Source: a virus. From it: a stretch of 57,766 bases of DNA. The notes below the pieces were generated by a model, which saw only the letters and a list, made by a program, of their open reading frames with translations, had not been told where the DNA came from and made no database searches. Positions within the stretch are counted from its first letter, which is position 1, and every line of letters starts with the position of its first letter. The DNA lies in IMG/VR virus record IMGVR_UViG_3300043399_000632, positions 1 to 57,766 of that record; one strand, given 5' to 3'. This document shows positions 32,619 to 40,467 of this stretch, piece by piece. Made by a program: the position numbers and the translations under genes.

Positions 32619-34309
32619 ACAGTTTTCCTAATTAATTTTCCAACATCTGGCAAATACAAATAGTGTATATCACTTCTAATAAGTGTAGATACTGCGTCAA
32701 AAATTGTTTCCACTAAGGGCTCGCCTGCTAGATTAAAACTGGTATTAAACAGAATAGGCACACCCGTTTTTGTATAGAACGCTGATATCAGATCGTAGTA
32801 GTGTTTATTGTCTGAAGAACTAACTGTTTGAATTCTACAAGTCCCATCAATATGCGTGATTGCGGGTATATGATGAATCTTCTCAGAACGGACGTCAACT
32901 GCGTACATCATGTACGGGCTTTTTTCTAGTCCAGCTAAATCAAACCAATCATGCGAGTGTTCCTCAAGTACTGATCCGGCAAAAGGTCTAAACCATTCTC
33001 GATGTTTCACTTGATTAACAAAATCTTTACCGTCCGATCTCCTCGGATCAAATAGTATGCTACGATTGCCCAATGCTCGAGGGCCAGCTTCCGAAAGACC
33101 TTGGAACAGAGAAACTATTGCGCCATCGACTAATAATGATGCGACCTGATCATGCGTTGAATCAATAATTTCAATATTTTCAACGGTATTCTCAATATAT
33201 GTTAAGTGAGAATAATCTGGTGTTGTGCCAAGATAGGCAGTTGTCAATGGGTGCGGAATTTCATCGTTTGAATGAACATGCCACGCAAGTTTTGCCAACC
33301 CAATTGCAGTCCCGCCATCGTGGCTCACGGGGTCTATGTAGAACTGTATTCCTGGAAAATGTTTTGCGAGCTTGAAGTTTGCTACACAATTTAGACCAAA
33401 CCCCCCGGATATAACTACATTAGTCTCACCGCTTATCTCAATGGCTCTCTTGACTAAGTCGATTAGTTGAGACTCAGCCTCTCTCTGCACACTAAACGCA
33501 ATATTCTTCTCAACAGAAGTAATTGCCGATGGATCCGTATGCCATACAGTTGCGGAGGACTCTCGCTTCAAATAAGAAAACCTATCGGAATCGATGAATG
33601 CACCTGCCGGATAATGTGGTTTTAGGAAATTTTTATTCCCCTTGCCTTCAATGAAGAACTTGGGAATATTCGGATCGTTCTCGCCATACGGCGATAATCC
33701 CATAGTCTTTCCAGCCTCAATAAATCCAAAACCCAAATAATCGCTGACTGCTTCGTATGCCTTAGTGAGGGTTACTGAATCGTCATATTCGTGTACGCCG
33801 TCTGTATAGTAAGAACTCGAACTACCCGAATATCGTTTATAAAGTGTCTCGAATGCGTTTGGATAAGAGCATTTGTAAATAGACTCAGTTTCAAATCCGC
33901 CTACTTCAATTTCCCCAACAGACTTTTTTACATAAGATCCTGCTCCGTCGATGACGACTGCTACAGCGGTATCGAAACCAGATCCATAAAACGCACTTGC
34001 CGCATGTCCCAAATGGTGGACATGTCCCATTTTTGTAACTTTAATTTGTGGGTTGAATTTCCTTGCTAACGCACTGTATGGATCTTCTAGTGTCCATGGC
34101 AACACTGGCAACTCGTTACTAGTTCCACCGATCACTAGTTCATCAATGTTAAAATTAAGTAAGACCTGAAGCATTCCCCGAAACGGATTCCCATCATACT
34201 TGAGTCTGCTAAGTCGCTCTTCCTCAATGTAGAATTTTAATTCCCCGTCAACAGTTAGAGCAACTGAACCATTATGCCCAGGGTTTATTGCCATTACTGA
34301 ATAAGACAT
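32615..34309 (-). CDS. Carbamoyltransferase (NodU/TobZ family)
   Basis: A 564-residue two-domain protein. The N-terminal Kae1/YrdC-associated-like domain starts NPGHNGSVAL and has the H-x2-H-L-G-H-A-A-S-A metal/ATP motif (about 98-106), DGAGSY, and ISGGFGLN. The C-terminal domain has GPRALGNRSIL and FNTSFN. The family uses carbamoyl phosphate and ATP to carbamoylate hydroxyls on sugars or antibiotics. Length is close to NodU (about 560-570). Here it probably decorates the same glycan as the glycosyltransferases, methyltransferases and sulfotransferases. Carbamoylation of modified DNA bases is an alternative. Confidence 0.88.
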   Translation of the reverse strand: MSYSVMAINPGHNGSVALTVDGELKFYIEEERLSRLKYDGNPFRGMLQVLLNFNIDELVIGGTSNELPVLPWTLEDPYSALARKFNPQIKVTKMGHVHHLGHAASAFYGSGFDTAVAVVIDGAGSYVKKSVGEIEVGGFETESIYKCSYPNAFETLYKRYSGSSSSYYTDGVHEYDDSVTLTKAYEAVSDYLGFGFIEAGKTMGLSPYGENDPNIPKFFIEGKGNKNFLKPHYPAGAFIDSDRFSYLKRESSATVWHTDPSAITSVEKNIAFSVQREAESQLIDLVKRAIEISGETNVVISGGFGLNCVANFKLAKHFPGIQFYIDPVSHDGGTAIGLAKLAWHVHSNDEIPHPLTTAYLGTTPDYSHLTYIENTVENIEIIDSTHDQVASLLVDGAIVSLFQGLSEAGPRALGNRSILFDPRRSDGKDFVNQVKHREWFRPFAGSVLEEHSHDWFDLAGLEKSPYMMYAVDVRSEKIHHIPAITHIDGTCRIQTVSSSDNKHYYDLISAFYTKTGVPILFNTSFNLAGEPLVETIFDAVSTLIRSDIHYLYLPDVGKLIRKTV

Positions 34310-35238
34310 TATTTTACCTTCCTATCAATATCAGCAACAATTTTATTGTACAATTCGTTTAGCTCTTGATTTGTAAATTTCATGGTACCTTCATTTAGTC
34401 GATTCGATAGTGTCACATCTAATCCAGCAATCCTAATTGGGCTGTATTTTTTATGTTTGCCGTTTTCTAATATTTGAAAATATCCTGGATATGAAGTGTT
34501 CACTGCGTAAGTAGATCCTAGAATCACAGTCCCAGGAGTGCCAACCGCTCGAGCAATGTGTTGACCTACACTATCGCACCCTATAAAGTAGTCAGCCTCG
34601 GCAATTAGAGCAGCCCATTGTCTAAGATCGCAGGTATATTTTGCCGCCCATGTGTCCTGTTCAAGTTGAAACTCAGGTTCACCAAAAAATATCATGTTGT
34701 ATTTGTTCGATAGTCGCTTTACTAACTCCAAGTAATCATGTTGACTAAGGCTGCGACTTTCGTCATCAACAATACGATCCCTGTCCTTCTTTGCGCCTCT
34801 GCCAAACGGCTGAATTACCACAGTCTTTAGCTTTTTCTGTATGCCTTTTAGATCAAAAATAGTATTCGACGCAATTAGTTGTTCAGATTTATTGAATACT
34901 AGCTGCGGGTATTGTAAATCGCTATGATCAGTAGTCTCATTAATTTCACGATCAAACGCTTGACTTAAACTGATTTCTTGCCTAAAGTACGCCGGATTCC
35001 TATACGGTTCTGGAGTTATCACACGTTCGGCGTGCCTGACTATGTTATCAAACACACCCTTGTTGTCTATGCTATACGTGCGATCTTGTAATTCGGGAAT
35101 CCCCCAATACAGAGAATCCCATGCGGCAACTAGCACTGCCCAATCATCGCCCGGATGTGTTTTTGCGTATTTTAACAAAGCAGGCATTGCACACAATGCT
35201 CGGCCTGCACCCCCATCAATCCAAAATATTGTTTTCAT
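34309..35238 (-). CDS. GT9-like glycosyltransferase
   Basis: A protein of about 309 residues with both GT9 halves. The N-domain begins TIFWIDGGAGRALCAMPAL, a variant of the G-x-G-D-x-L-L-x-x-P start. The C-domain has VVIQPFGRGAKKDRD, FFGEPE, and ALIAEADYFIGCDSVGQHIARAVG, the nucleotide-sugar block of heptosyltransferases. The longest frame uses TTG; the ATG at 35236-35238 (MKTIFW) is the better start. It is the first gene after the strong promoter at 35258-35286. ADP-heptose is a plausible donor given the HldD/HldE-like genes at the left edge. Confidence 0.78.
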   Translation of the reverse strand: MKTIFWIDGGAGRALCAMPALLKYAKTHPGDDWAVLVAAWDSLYWGIPELQDRTYSIDNKGVFDNIVRHAERVITPEPYRNPAYFRQEISLSQAFDREINETTDHSDLQYPQLVFNKSEQLIASNTIFDLKGIQKKLKTVVIQPFGRGAKKDRDRIVDDESRSLSQHDYLELVKRLSNKYNMIFFGEPEFQLEQDTWAAKYTCDLRQWAALIAEADYFIGCDSVGQHIARAVGTPGTVILGSTYAVNTSYPGYFQILENGKHKKYSPIRIAGLDVTLSNRLNEGTMKFTNQELNELYNKIVADIDRKVK

Positions 35239-35257
35239 TATTGTCAAACTTTATGTT

Positions 35258-35286
35258 ACTATATAGTATTCAACACTGATTGTCAA
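35258..35286 (-). promoter_or_regulatory. Strong sigma70-type promoter of the glycan operon
   Basis: Perfect TTGACA (35281-35286), a 17-base spacer, and TATAGT (35258-35263, 5 of 6), with the start codon 19 bases later. It should drive 35238-28087 early in infection, using unmodified host RNA polymerase. Confidence 0.85.
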
Positions 35287-36075
35287 TTATTGATATTGCT
35301 TTTCTAGTTCAACAAATCTATAATACAGCTCATCGCCCAGCACTTCGTGAGCAGATTTTGAAGTTTTAGCTAGCGACGACCTAATTGAGTGCATGTTAGA
35401 AATACCCCAAGCAGCCGCGTCATCGTCAACTGTGTCGCTAGAGATGTTGTTAAAGTCGTAATCCCACTCGGGGAGATTTAAAAACTGTTCGATTTTTGTC
35501 AGTTGCTCGAGTGGATTAGTAATCAGCTCATCGTAGTCAATTAACAGCAGACGATCAGCAGCATCCTGTTTAAGTTGCCGCAGCCCTTCCATACAATCCT
35601 GTACCATGTTAAACCACATCTCGGCCATAATGTTTTCGTCAGTCGGCTCGAATCCTCTGCTACGAATTACACGGCTAATGTGATTTGGGTGCTGCTTAAT
35701 TAGCGTAAGCCAAGATGCCATTATGCTAGGTAAGTCTCGAACTGTTGCGATAACTGGGATGTCTTTACCAAATAAGATCGAGGAGGCAGGCATGTTTTTG
35801 CCCCAGCCTCGATTTTTGTCTATAATAATGCTTTCCGGTCTATGCGCCCACATGGCATTAATCATTTCCCTAGTTATGTTTGTTAGTTGATCGGGAACTG
35901 GATTTGCTTTAACTGTTTGTAGACCGTGCCAAATGTTTTGATTCTCAATTAGCTGATCCAGCATGGGGCTAGTGGGCGTTACATATACAGCAGGATTTTG
36001 ATTTAGAATTGCTGCTAACACAGTTGAGCCAGATCGAGGCAGGCCCGACAAAAAGTAGTAGGTTTTCTTAATCAT
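35287..36075 (-). CDS. Sulfotransferase family protein (paralogue 2)
   Basis: A protein of about 262 residues that starts at the ATG of 36073-36075 in an ATGA overlap with the upstream paralogue; a longer TTG frame at 36081 is less likely. It has SGLPRSGSTVLAAIL at the N-terminus, the PAPS 5'-phosphosulfate loop, then VTPTSPMLDQL, IIDKNRGWGKN, VIATVRDLPSIMASW (3'-phosphate region) and LLLIDYDELITNP. The paralogue upstream shares this plan throughout. It would transfer sulfate to a hydroxyl of a glycan or protein. Confidence 0.78.
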   Translation of the reverse strand: MIKKTYYFLSGLPRSGSTVLAAILNQNPAVYVTPTSPMLDQLIENQNIWHGLQTVKANPVPDQLTNITREMINAMWAHRPESIIIDKNRGWGKNMPASSILFGKDIPVIATVRDLPSIMASWLTLIKQHPNHISRVIRSRGFEPTDENIMAEMWFNMVQDCMEGLRQLKQDAADRLLLIDYDELITNPLEQLTKIEQFLNLPEWDYDFNNISSDTVDDDAAAWGISNMHSIRSSLAKTSKSAHEVLGDELYYRFVELEKQYQ

Positions 36076-36866
36076 TTCCAAAACTCCAACCCCATGTTTG
36101 CGTATTTTTCATATATCTGATCACCTAACACTTCTCGAGGACTGAGGGCAGTTTTGGCCAGTTTAGGGCGAATTGTGTGTAAATTTTCCAACCCCCATGC
36201 TAGCAAGTCATCGTCGCTGTGTGGGTTATCAATGTGGTCATAGTCGTGCTCGTAGTAGGGCAACTCCAAAAAGTTGTAAACACTGCGAATTACTGACTCT
36301 CGGTTGGCAATTAAATTGTCGTAGTCTACTAGATGTAGTACGCTTCTGTCTCGCTCCCACGCTGTTTTAAAACTGTCCCACGGATCTTGAACAAAATCGT
36401 GCCAAAGCACATCTACTCGATTAGCATCGTTTACAGGAATATTTCGTTCAATTAATATGCGATCAATGTAGGTAACACGCTGTTTCGATTCGCGCAGTAG
36501 ACGCATAAAGGAAGCTAGGACACTGGGAATGTCTCGAACAGTTACTAGAAGTTTAGGTTCAATTCCAAAAATAGCTCGAATTGTTTGCGTGTTTCTACCC
36601 CAAGCACGATGTTTGTCTATAATATGTGTTTGAGGAACATGCTCCCAGCAGCCACTAATAATTGCTTGAGAAATAGCAGGTAGTTGTTCTTGAATGGGAT
36701 TAGCAATTACGCTAGGCAACTTGCGCCAAGCTTGCTCGTTTAGATAAAGCAAATCCAACATAGGACTTGTGGGTGTTGTGTACAGCTCGGGATTTTGATT
36801 TAGAATAGATGCTAGCACAGTCGATCCCGACCGGGGTATGCCTGCTAAAAAATAATACTGCTTCAT
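36072..36866 (-). CDS. Sulfotransferase family protein (paralogue 1)
   Basis: A 264-residue PAPS-dependent sulfotransferase-like protein. AGIPRSGSTVLASIL (8-22) is the 5'-PSB loop, IIDKHRAWGRN follows, and LVTVRDIPSVLASF is the 3'-PB region, with HLVDYDNLIAN and a YNFLELPYYEHDYDHI end. It is clearly a duplicate of the gene downstream, yet diverged, suggesting two sites or substrates. It is transcribed from the promoter at 40439-40467 with the TPR glycosyltransferase group. Confidence 0.78.
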   Translation of the reverse strand: MKQYYFLAGIPRSGSTVLASILNQNPELYTTPTSPMLDLLYLNEQAWRKLPSVIANPIQEQLPAISQAIISGCWEHVPQTHIIDKHRAWGRNTQTIRAIFGIEPKLLVTVRDIPSVLASFMRLLRESKQRVTYIDRILIERNIPVNDANRVDVLWHDFVQDPWDSFKTAWERDRSVLHLVDYDNLIANRESVIRSVYNFLELPYYEHDYDHIDNPHSDDDLLAWGLENLHTIRPKLAKTALSPREVLGDQIYEKYANMGLEFWK

Positions 36867-37600
36867 TACTCTGTTAAAGTTACTAGGTTTTCTGCTTGTA
36901 CACCCATTACACCGATAACCGGCACTTCATGTATTAGATTAGTATCTAGCACTCTATACATCGAATGCTCAATATCAATAAAGCCGTGATTTATATAAGA
37001 TCCTACCATGGTTTGAAATAGTTTTTGATAGTTTTCTGTAGCAGTAGGCAGCAGAGATCCGCAAAATGAGTAAAGTCTAGTTTTGTATTGATACTCTGTG
37101 TAGTAGTCTGCTATGTTTTGTAGTTGACTGCCCGGATTGTTTTTATCATCGTGGTAGTACCTAACACCAGCTTCACGAGTTTTTAGTACATACTTTCCGG
37201 GAACATTGTGCACAGATTGATCAAATTGATCTGAAATTTCATATCTACCACTTAATTTATAAACACGACTTACATCAGTTGGCAGTAGTTTACACGCCTC
37301 ATGTAACATTAGTGACTCGCACGGTCCTTTAATGTACATTACATTAACATTTTGATTGTGCGCAAATTGCACAGTGGGGTGATAGGTAAAATCCATAACA
37401 TCATCATACACTGCCATTAGTGCCCGGCGTTGCGCAAGTGTTAGGGGATACTTTCCACCGTCTAGAAGTATAACATAAGCACCGGGAATATGCCGCTTAA
37501 TGCTAGCAGCAGAGTCTAGTGTTTGTTGAAATCTAGTTTGCGGATCTACAAGTCCGGATTCTACATTCAATCCCGAAGTAACTAAAGCAATATTACTCAC
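36866..37600 (-). CDS. Putative glycosyltransferase-like protein (WavE/HtrL-like)
   Basis: A 244-residue protein that starts with GTG (37598-37600) inside the end of the upstream gene. It begins NIALVTSGLNVESGLVDPQTRF, then AYVILLDGGKYPLT and VSRVYKLSGRYEISDQFD, and ends with HGFIDIEHSMYRVLD. The order recalls GT-A type enzymes such as WavE or HtrL-like proteins, but no clean DxD motif is seen. Its position among sulfotransferase and TPR glycosyltransferase genes supports glycan work. Function is tentative. Confidence 0.5.
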   Translation of the reverse strand: MSNIALVTSGLNVESGLVDPQTRFQQTLDSAASIKRHIPGAYVILLDGGKYPLTLAQRRALMAVYDDVMDFTYHPTVQFAHNQNVNVMYIKGPCESLMLHEACKLLPTDVSRVYKLSGRYEISDQFDQSVHNVPGKYVLKTREAGVRYYHDDKNNPGSQLQNIADYYTEYQYKTRLYSFCGSLLPTATENYQKLFQTMVGSYINHGFIDIEHSMYRVLDTNLIHEVPVIGVMGVQAENLVTLTE

Positions 37601-37961
37601 TTTGATCCTTTAGCATGTTAGGAATTCGCGGGTGGTGCTGCTTTCTACAGTCAAATTGACGGCAAGCTAGTGGGCGAAAGTCGTATATTGAGCAAGCACC
37701 GTCAACAAACAGCCCACAACCTCCAGACTTATTTCTAAAGATTGTAACGATTGGGCCTACTTGGGGATTTTCCGCTAGCTGTTCAGGCGAGGGTTGAGTT
37801 AGACTAATAGGGTAAACGCCACTCGACACCTCAGCAGGTGTTAGATAAGGTGCTAGCTGCTCGCAGCATAGCACACAATTGCCACACGGTACATCAGCAA
37901 TAGGTTCGTCGTTAGTAACCGATGTTAGATTAATGTTAATAATTTGATACTGTGCTCGCAT
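37593..37961 (-). CDS. CxxCxxCC metal-binding protein (YkgJ/UPF0153-like)
   Basis: A 122-residue protein with the YkgJ-family zinc/iron-chelating pattern: PCGNCVLCCEQL (C-x2-C-x2-CC), then GGCGLFVDGACSIYDFRPLACRQFDCR with four more Cys. This domain is also found in FliB-type lysine methylases and Fe-S oxidoreductase-like proteins. Its stop overlaps the GTG of the downstream gene and its start overlaps the oxygenase stop by 1 base. Likely it binds an Fe-S or Zn site and helps a modification enzyme; the substrate is unknown. Confidence 0.75.
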   Translation of the reverse strand: MRAQYQIININLTSVTNDEPIADVPCGNCVLCCEQLAPYLTPAEVSSGVYPISLTQPSPEQLAENPQVGPIVTIFRNKSGGCGLFVDGACSIYDFRPLACRQFDCRKQHHPRIPNMLKDQSE

Positions 37962-38578
37962 TACTCGCCTTTAATAAAAAACACCTGCGTTAGGCGACCG
38001 TCAGCTAGAGTGTTACCAAAGTATTTGTTGGATTTGTGATAGGCAATGCCCGGGTACATAATTAGTCGATTGTAAACATTGCCCACAACATCAACTGGAG
38101 TAAACAGGCGATTGTACAAGTCAGTTCTCTCAACAGTGTTAATAGTTTTTAGTGTGTTATAGCCTTCTTGATCACTCATGTAACTGGTCCACTCGTCCGG
38201 ATCATTACACCTGTAAAGAGTAGTGCCAGACTCTACAGGCGCATTAGGAGTTAGATACAACACTGCTGCTAGGTCAGTATCATTGTCTTGATGTACCCAA
38301 CTGTCGCCATCTGCTTGCGTAGACAGTTGAAAGTAGGATCGAATCGACGCATTAGTTACTCTAAAGTACTGTGAGGCAATGTTGGCGATCTGTGTAAGCA
38401 CGGTGTCTGCGTAGGATTTATCTAAGTCTGCCACATGTAGTGTGCGCCTGCCTGGCCAATCAGTGTGGGCGTTATACATTTCAGTAAACTCTTGCGCAGT
38501 GTAGTAGGGGTGTGAGAGTGCCCATGTACGCACAATGTCCGCGTAGGGTAAAAAGTTATCTAGTATTAGTGCGCTCAT
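37961..38578 (-). CDS. 2OG-Fe(II) oxygenase-like protein
   Basis: A 205-residue double-stranded beta-helix protein. The iron-binding facial triad is visible as WVHQDND (H-x-D) and, about 85 residues on, YHKSN, with a 2-oxoglutarate-binding Arg in GRLTQVFF near the end. This matches prolyl-hydroxylase-like or DUF6445-type oxygenases. It likely hydroxylates a protein or sugar. It is coupled by a 4-base overlap to the TPR glycosyltransferase upstream, suggesting hydroxylation followed by glycosylation of the same target, as in collagen-like proteins. That link is inference. Confidence 0.72.
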   Translation of the reverse strand: MSALILDNFLPYADIVRTWALSHPYYTAQEFTEMYNAHTDWPGRRTLHVADLDKSYADTVLTQIANIASQYFRVTNASIRSYFQLSTQADGDSWVHQDNDTDLAAVLYLTPNAPVESGTTLYRCNDPDEWTSYMSDQEGYNTLKTINTVERTDLYNRLFTPVDVVGNVYNRLIMYPGIAYHKSNKYFGNTLADGRLTQVFFIKGE

Positions 38579-39876
38579 AGTAGTGTTCGTAATTCAGCTA
38601 AGGGAGCGCGCCAATTGTCGTACTCTCGTTGTCTCAGCACTGTTAGATTATTTCCATACCAAGCAGTGTTTCTAGCGGGCTTTGCCCAGGTGTAGTAGGT
38701 TAGAATTGGGATAATCACAATCGCGTCTTTGCCAATTGCGCCAGCTGCGTGAATTAGCGAGGTACAACTGGAAATAACTAGATCCATTTGATCTAAATAG
38801 TCCAATGTATCGTCCCAACTAGTTATTCGATCTTTTAGGGGGGTTACACGAGGGTGGGCAAAATCCTCATCCACATGGAATGAGTAAATCTCGTAGCCCT
38901 CGGGGATACTCGCAATTAGTTCATCAAATGGAATCGTCCTGTGTAGGTCTTGATCGTACTTGGGATTGCCCATTGTTTTAATACCGATGCGTTTTTTACC
39001 GTTGTTAGGCAGTCGGGGCGCACGCCTTAAGGGTTCGAGATATGGTCCGTGCCACAAGTCTTTTTCCTCTAGGTCTAGATAAGTAGGGGCGGGCATGGAA
39101 TATGTCCAGAGCCAATCACGAGGAATTGTTTTGAGATTACTAATAGTTTCAAACCCGCAGCGTTCAAATATGCTAGCAATATCCTTGCGATCTGTGTACC
39201 AAATAGGTTTCATTCCCACATCGCGGAAGTGCCTCATAAAGCGAACAGAAATAATTTCATCCCCGATGCCGCCTTCTGCACACAGCACAATAGTTTTACC
39301 CGGGATCGGATTGCCTTCCCACAATTGATATTTGGGATACTTAAACTCGTGCCAAATATTCAACTTACGCCCGTCAAGTAGCACATGACGCAGTCCTTCC
39401 TTAAACTTGCCATTGCGTAGATCATATGTGCCTAAATTAAATTTAACCCTAAAGTCAATGTCTTCAGTATGGGGTTCACTTAGGATTTTTCGTAGTATTG
39501 CTTCTCCCTCGTCCTTACGGTCCAGCAAGAAATAACTCATTGCCTTGTCCATTTGATTAGGGTGATCGCCCGGTCGTTCCTGCTCGTTAATAGCAATGTA
39601 CTCAAGTGCTTCGAGGGGTTTATTCAAATTGAGACAAGCTCGAATTATGTTAACCCGTGCGTCAAATTTAGCTTGAGGGTTAGTTACTTGTTCGTAAATT
39701 CTCTGTGCCAGATCAAGCGTGTCCGTAAACTCCCGAATTTCAGCATAGAGTTTACCCAATTGATCTAATTCTTCTATGCGGCAGGCGAGGGGTTTAAGTA
39801 GGTCTAGTACTATTTTAGCTTTGTCAAACTGTTTAATATGTATAAAAAATTCCGCAGTTGCTAAGGGATTATTCAT
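38575..39876 (-). CDS. TPR-glycosyltransferase
   Basis: A 433-residue protein. Residues 1-170 are TPR-like helical repeats (ATAEFFIHIKQFDKAKIVL, EFTDTLDLAQRIYEQV, LEALEYIAINEQ). Residues about 195-433 are a GT-B fold: LCAEGGIGDEIISVRFM (GxGD nucleotide site of the GT9/TPR-GT type), RIGIKTMGNPKYDQDLHRTI and VISSCTSLIHAAGAIGKD. Such enzymes use the TPR part to hold a protein substrate and glycosylate Ser/Thr or Asn. The gene overlaps its neighbours on both sides, within the operon from the promoter at 40439-40467. Confidence 0.78.
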   Translation of the reverse strand: MNNPLATAEFFIHIKQFDKAKIVLDLLKPLACRIEELDQLGKLYAEIREFTDTLDLAQRIYEQVTNPQAKFDARVNIIRACLNLNKPLEALEYIAINEQERPGDHPNQMDKAMSYFLLDRKDEGEAILRKILSEPHTEDIDFRVKFNLGTYDLRNGKFKEGLRHVLLDGRKLNIWHEFKYPKYQLWEGNPIPGKTIVLCAEGGIGDEIISVRFMRHFRDVGMKPIWYTDRKDIASIFERCGFETISNLKTIPRDWLWTYSMPAPTYLDLEEKDLWHGPYLEPLRRAPRLPNNGKKRIGIKTMGNPKYDQDLHRTIPFDELIASIPEGYEIYSFHVDEDFAHPRVTPLKDRITSWDDTLDYLDQMDLVISSCTSLIHAAGAIGKDAIVIIPILTYYTWAKPARNTAWYGNNLTVLRQREYDNWRAPLAELRTLL

Positions 39877-40417
39877 CTTTTACCACCTGCCATTTAATAT
39901 CGATTGCTAAAATTACATTGTTAAATGTGCGGGCTGCGTGTTCACATTGCTCTTCGCTAAACTGTTGAAACTGTGCGCGCCAGTAATCGTCTAGAGTAAA
40001 ACGGTGATCGAGCACGCGCATGTCTACATTGTGTATAAAACCAAGAGGAGTTTCGCAGCCGCCTGCCGCCATGTCGCGTCGGTTTCGCTCTTTAGAAAAC
40101 ATATCCAGCGTGTGAGGATAGATGGGGCGACAGTGTGTAGGGTCGATTAGAAAAGTATCGTGCCTAGGGTGAGGTACTTGTACATCTACAATCGCACCAG
40201 GTTTACATACTCTATAGATTTCTCGAACGCAGTGAAAGAAGCCCGAGCCTAGATGTTCGAAAATGTGATGCGCCAGTACTTCGTCAACTGTGTTGTCCGC
40301 AAATGGTAGTCGATCTTGCTCTAAATTGATCACATGATCAGGATTCGACCCTTCATCACTGTCAATGTTTATATACCCCGGATAGCGTTTAGTTCCAGAT
40401 CCTAAATTTATTTTCAT
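39869..40417 (-). CDS. SAM-dependent methyltransferase
   Basis: A 182-residue Methyltransf_11-type enzyme. INLGSGTKRYPGYINIDSD is SAM motif I with the acidic loop (residues 3-21), DEVLAHHIFEHLG follows, then REIYRVCKPGAIVDVQVPHP. It heads the operon, 24 bases downstream of the -10 element. In a glycan locus a sugar or glycan-protein methyltransferase is most likely. A conserved HIFEHL segment fits related LPS-sugar methyltransferases. Confidence 0.8.
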   Translation of the reverse strand: MKINLGSGTKRYPGYINIDSDEGSNPDHVINLEQDRLPFADNTVDEVLAHHIFEHLGSGFFHCVREIYRVCKPGAIVDVQVPHPRHDTFLIDPTHCRPIYPHTLDMFSKERNRRDMAAGGCETPLGFIHNVDMRVLDHRFTLDDYWRAQFQQFSEEQCEHAARTFNNVILAIDIKWQVVKDE

Positions 40418-40438
40418 TATATACTGCTTTTACTTTAC

Positions 40439-40467
40439 AGTATATTTAAGTTTTAGCGTTTTGTCAA
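40439..40467 (-). promoter_or_regulatory. Strong sigma70-type promoter of the TPR-GT/sulfotransferase operon
   Basis: Perfect TTGACA (40462-40467), a 17-base spacer, and TATACT (40439-40444, 5 of 6). It starts right at the stop of the RCC1 gene and drives 40417 leftward to the sulfotransferases. No terminator is seen between it and the RCC1 gene. Confidence 0.85.
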
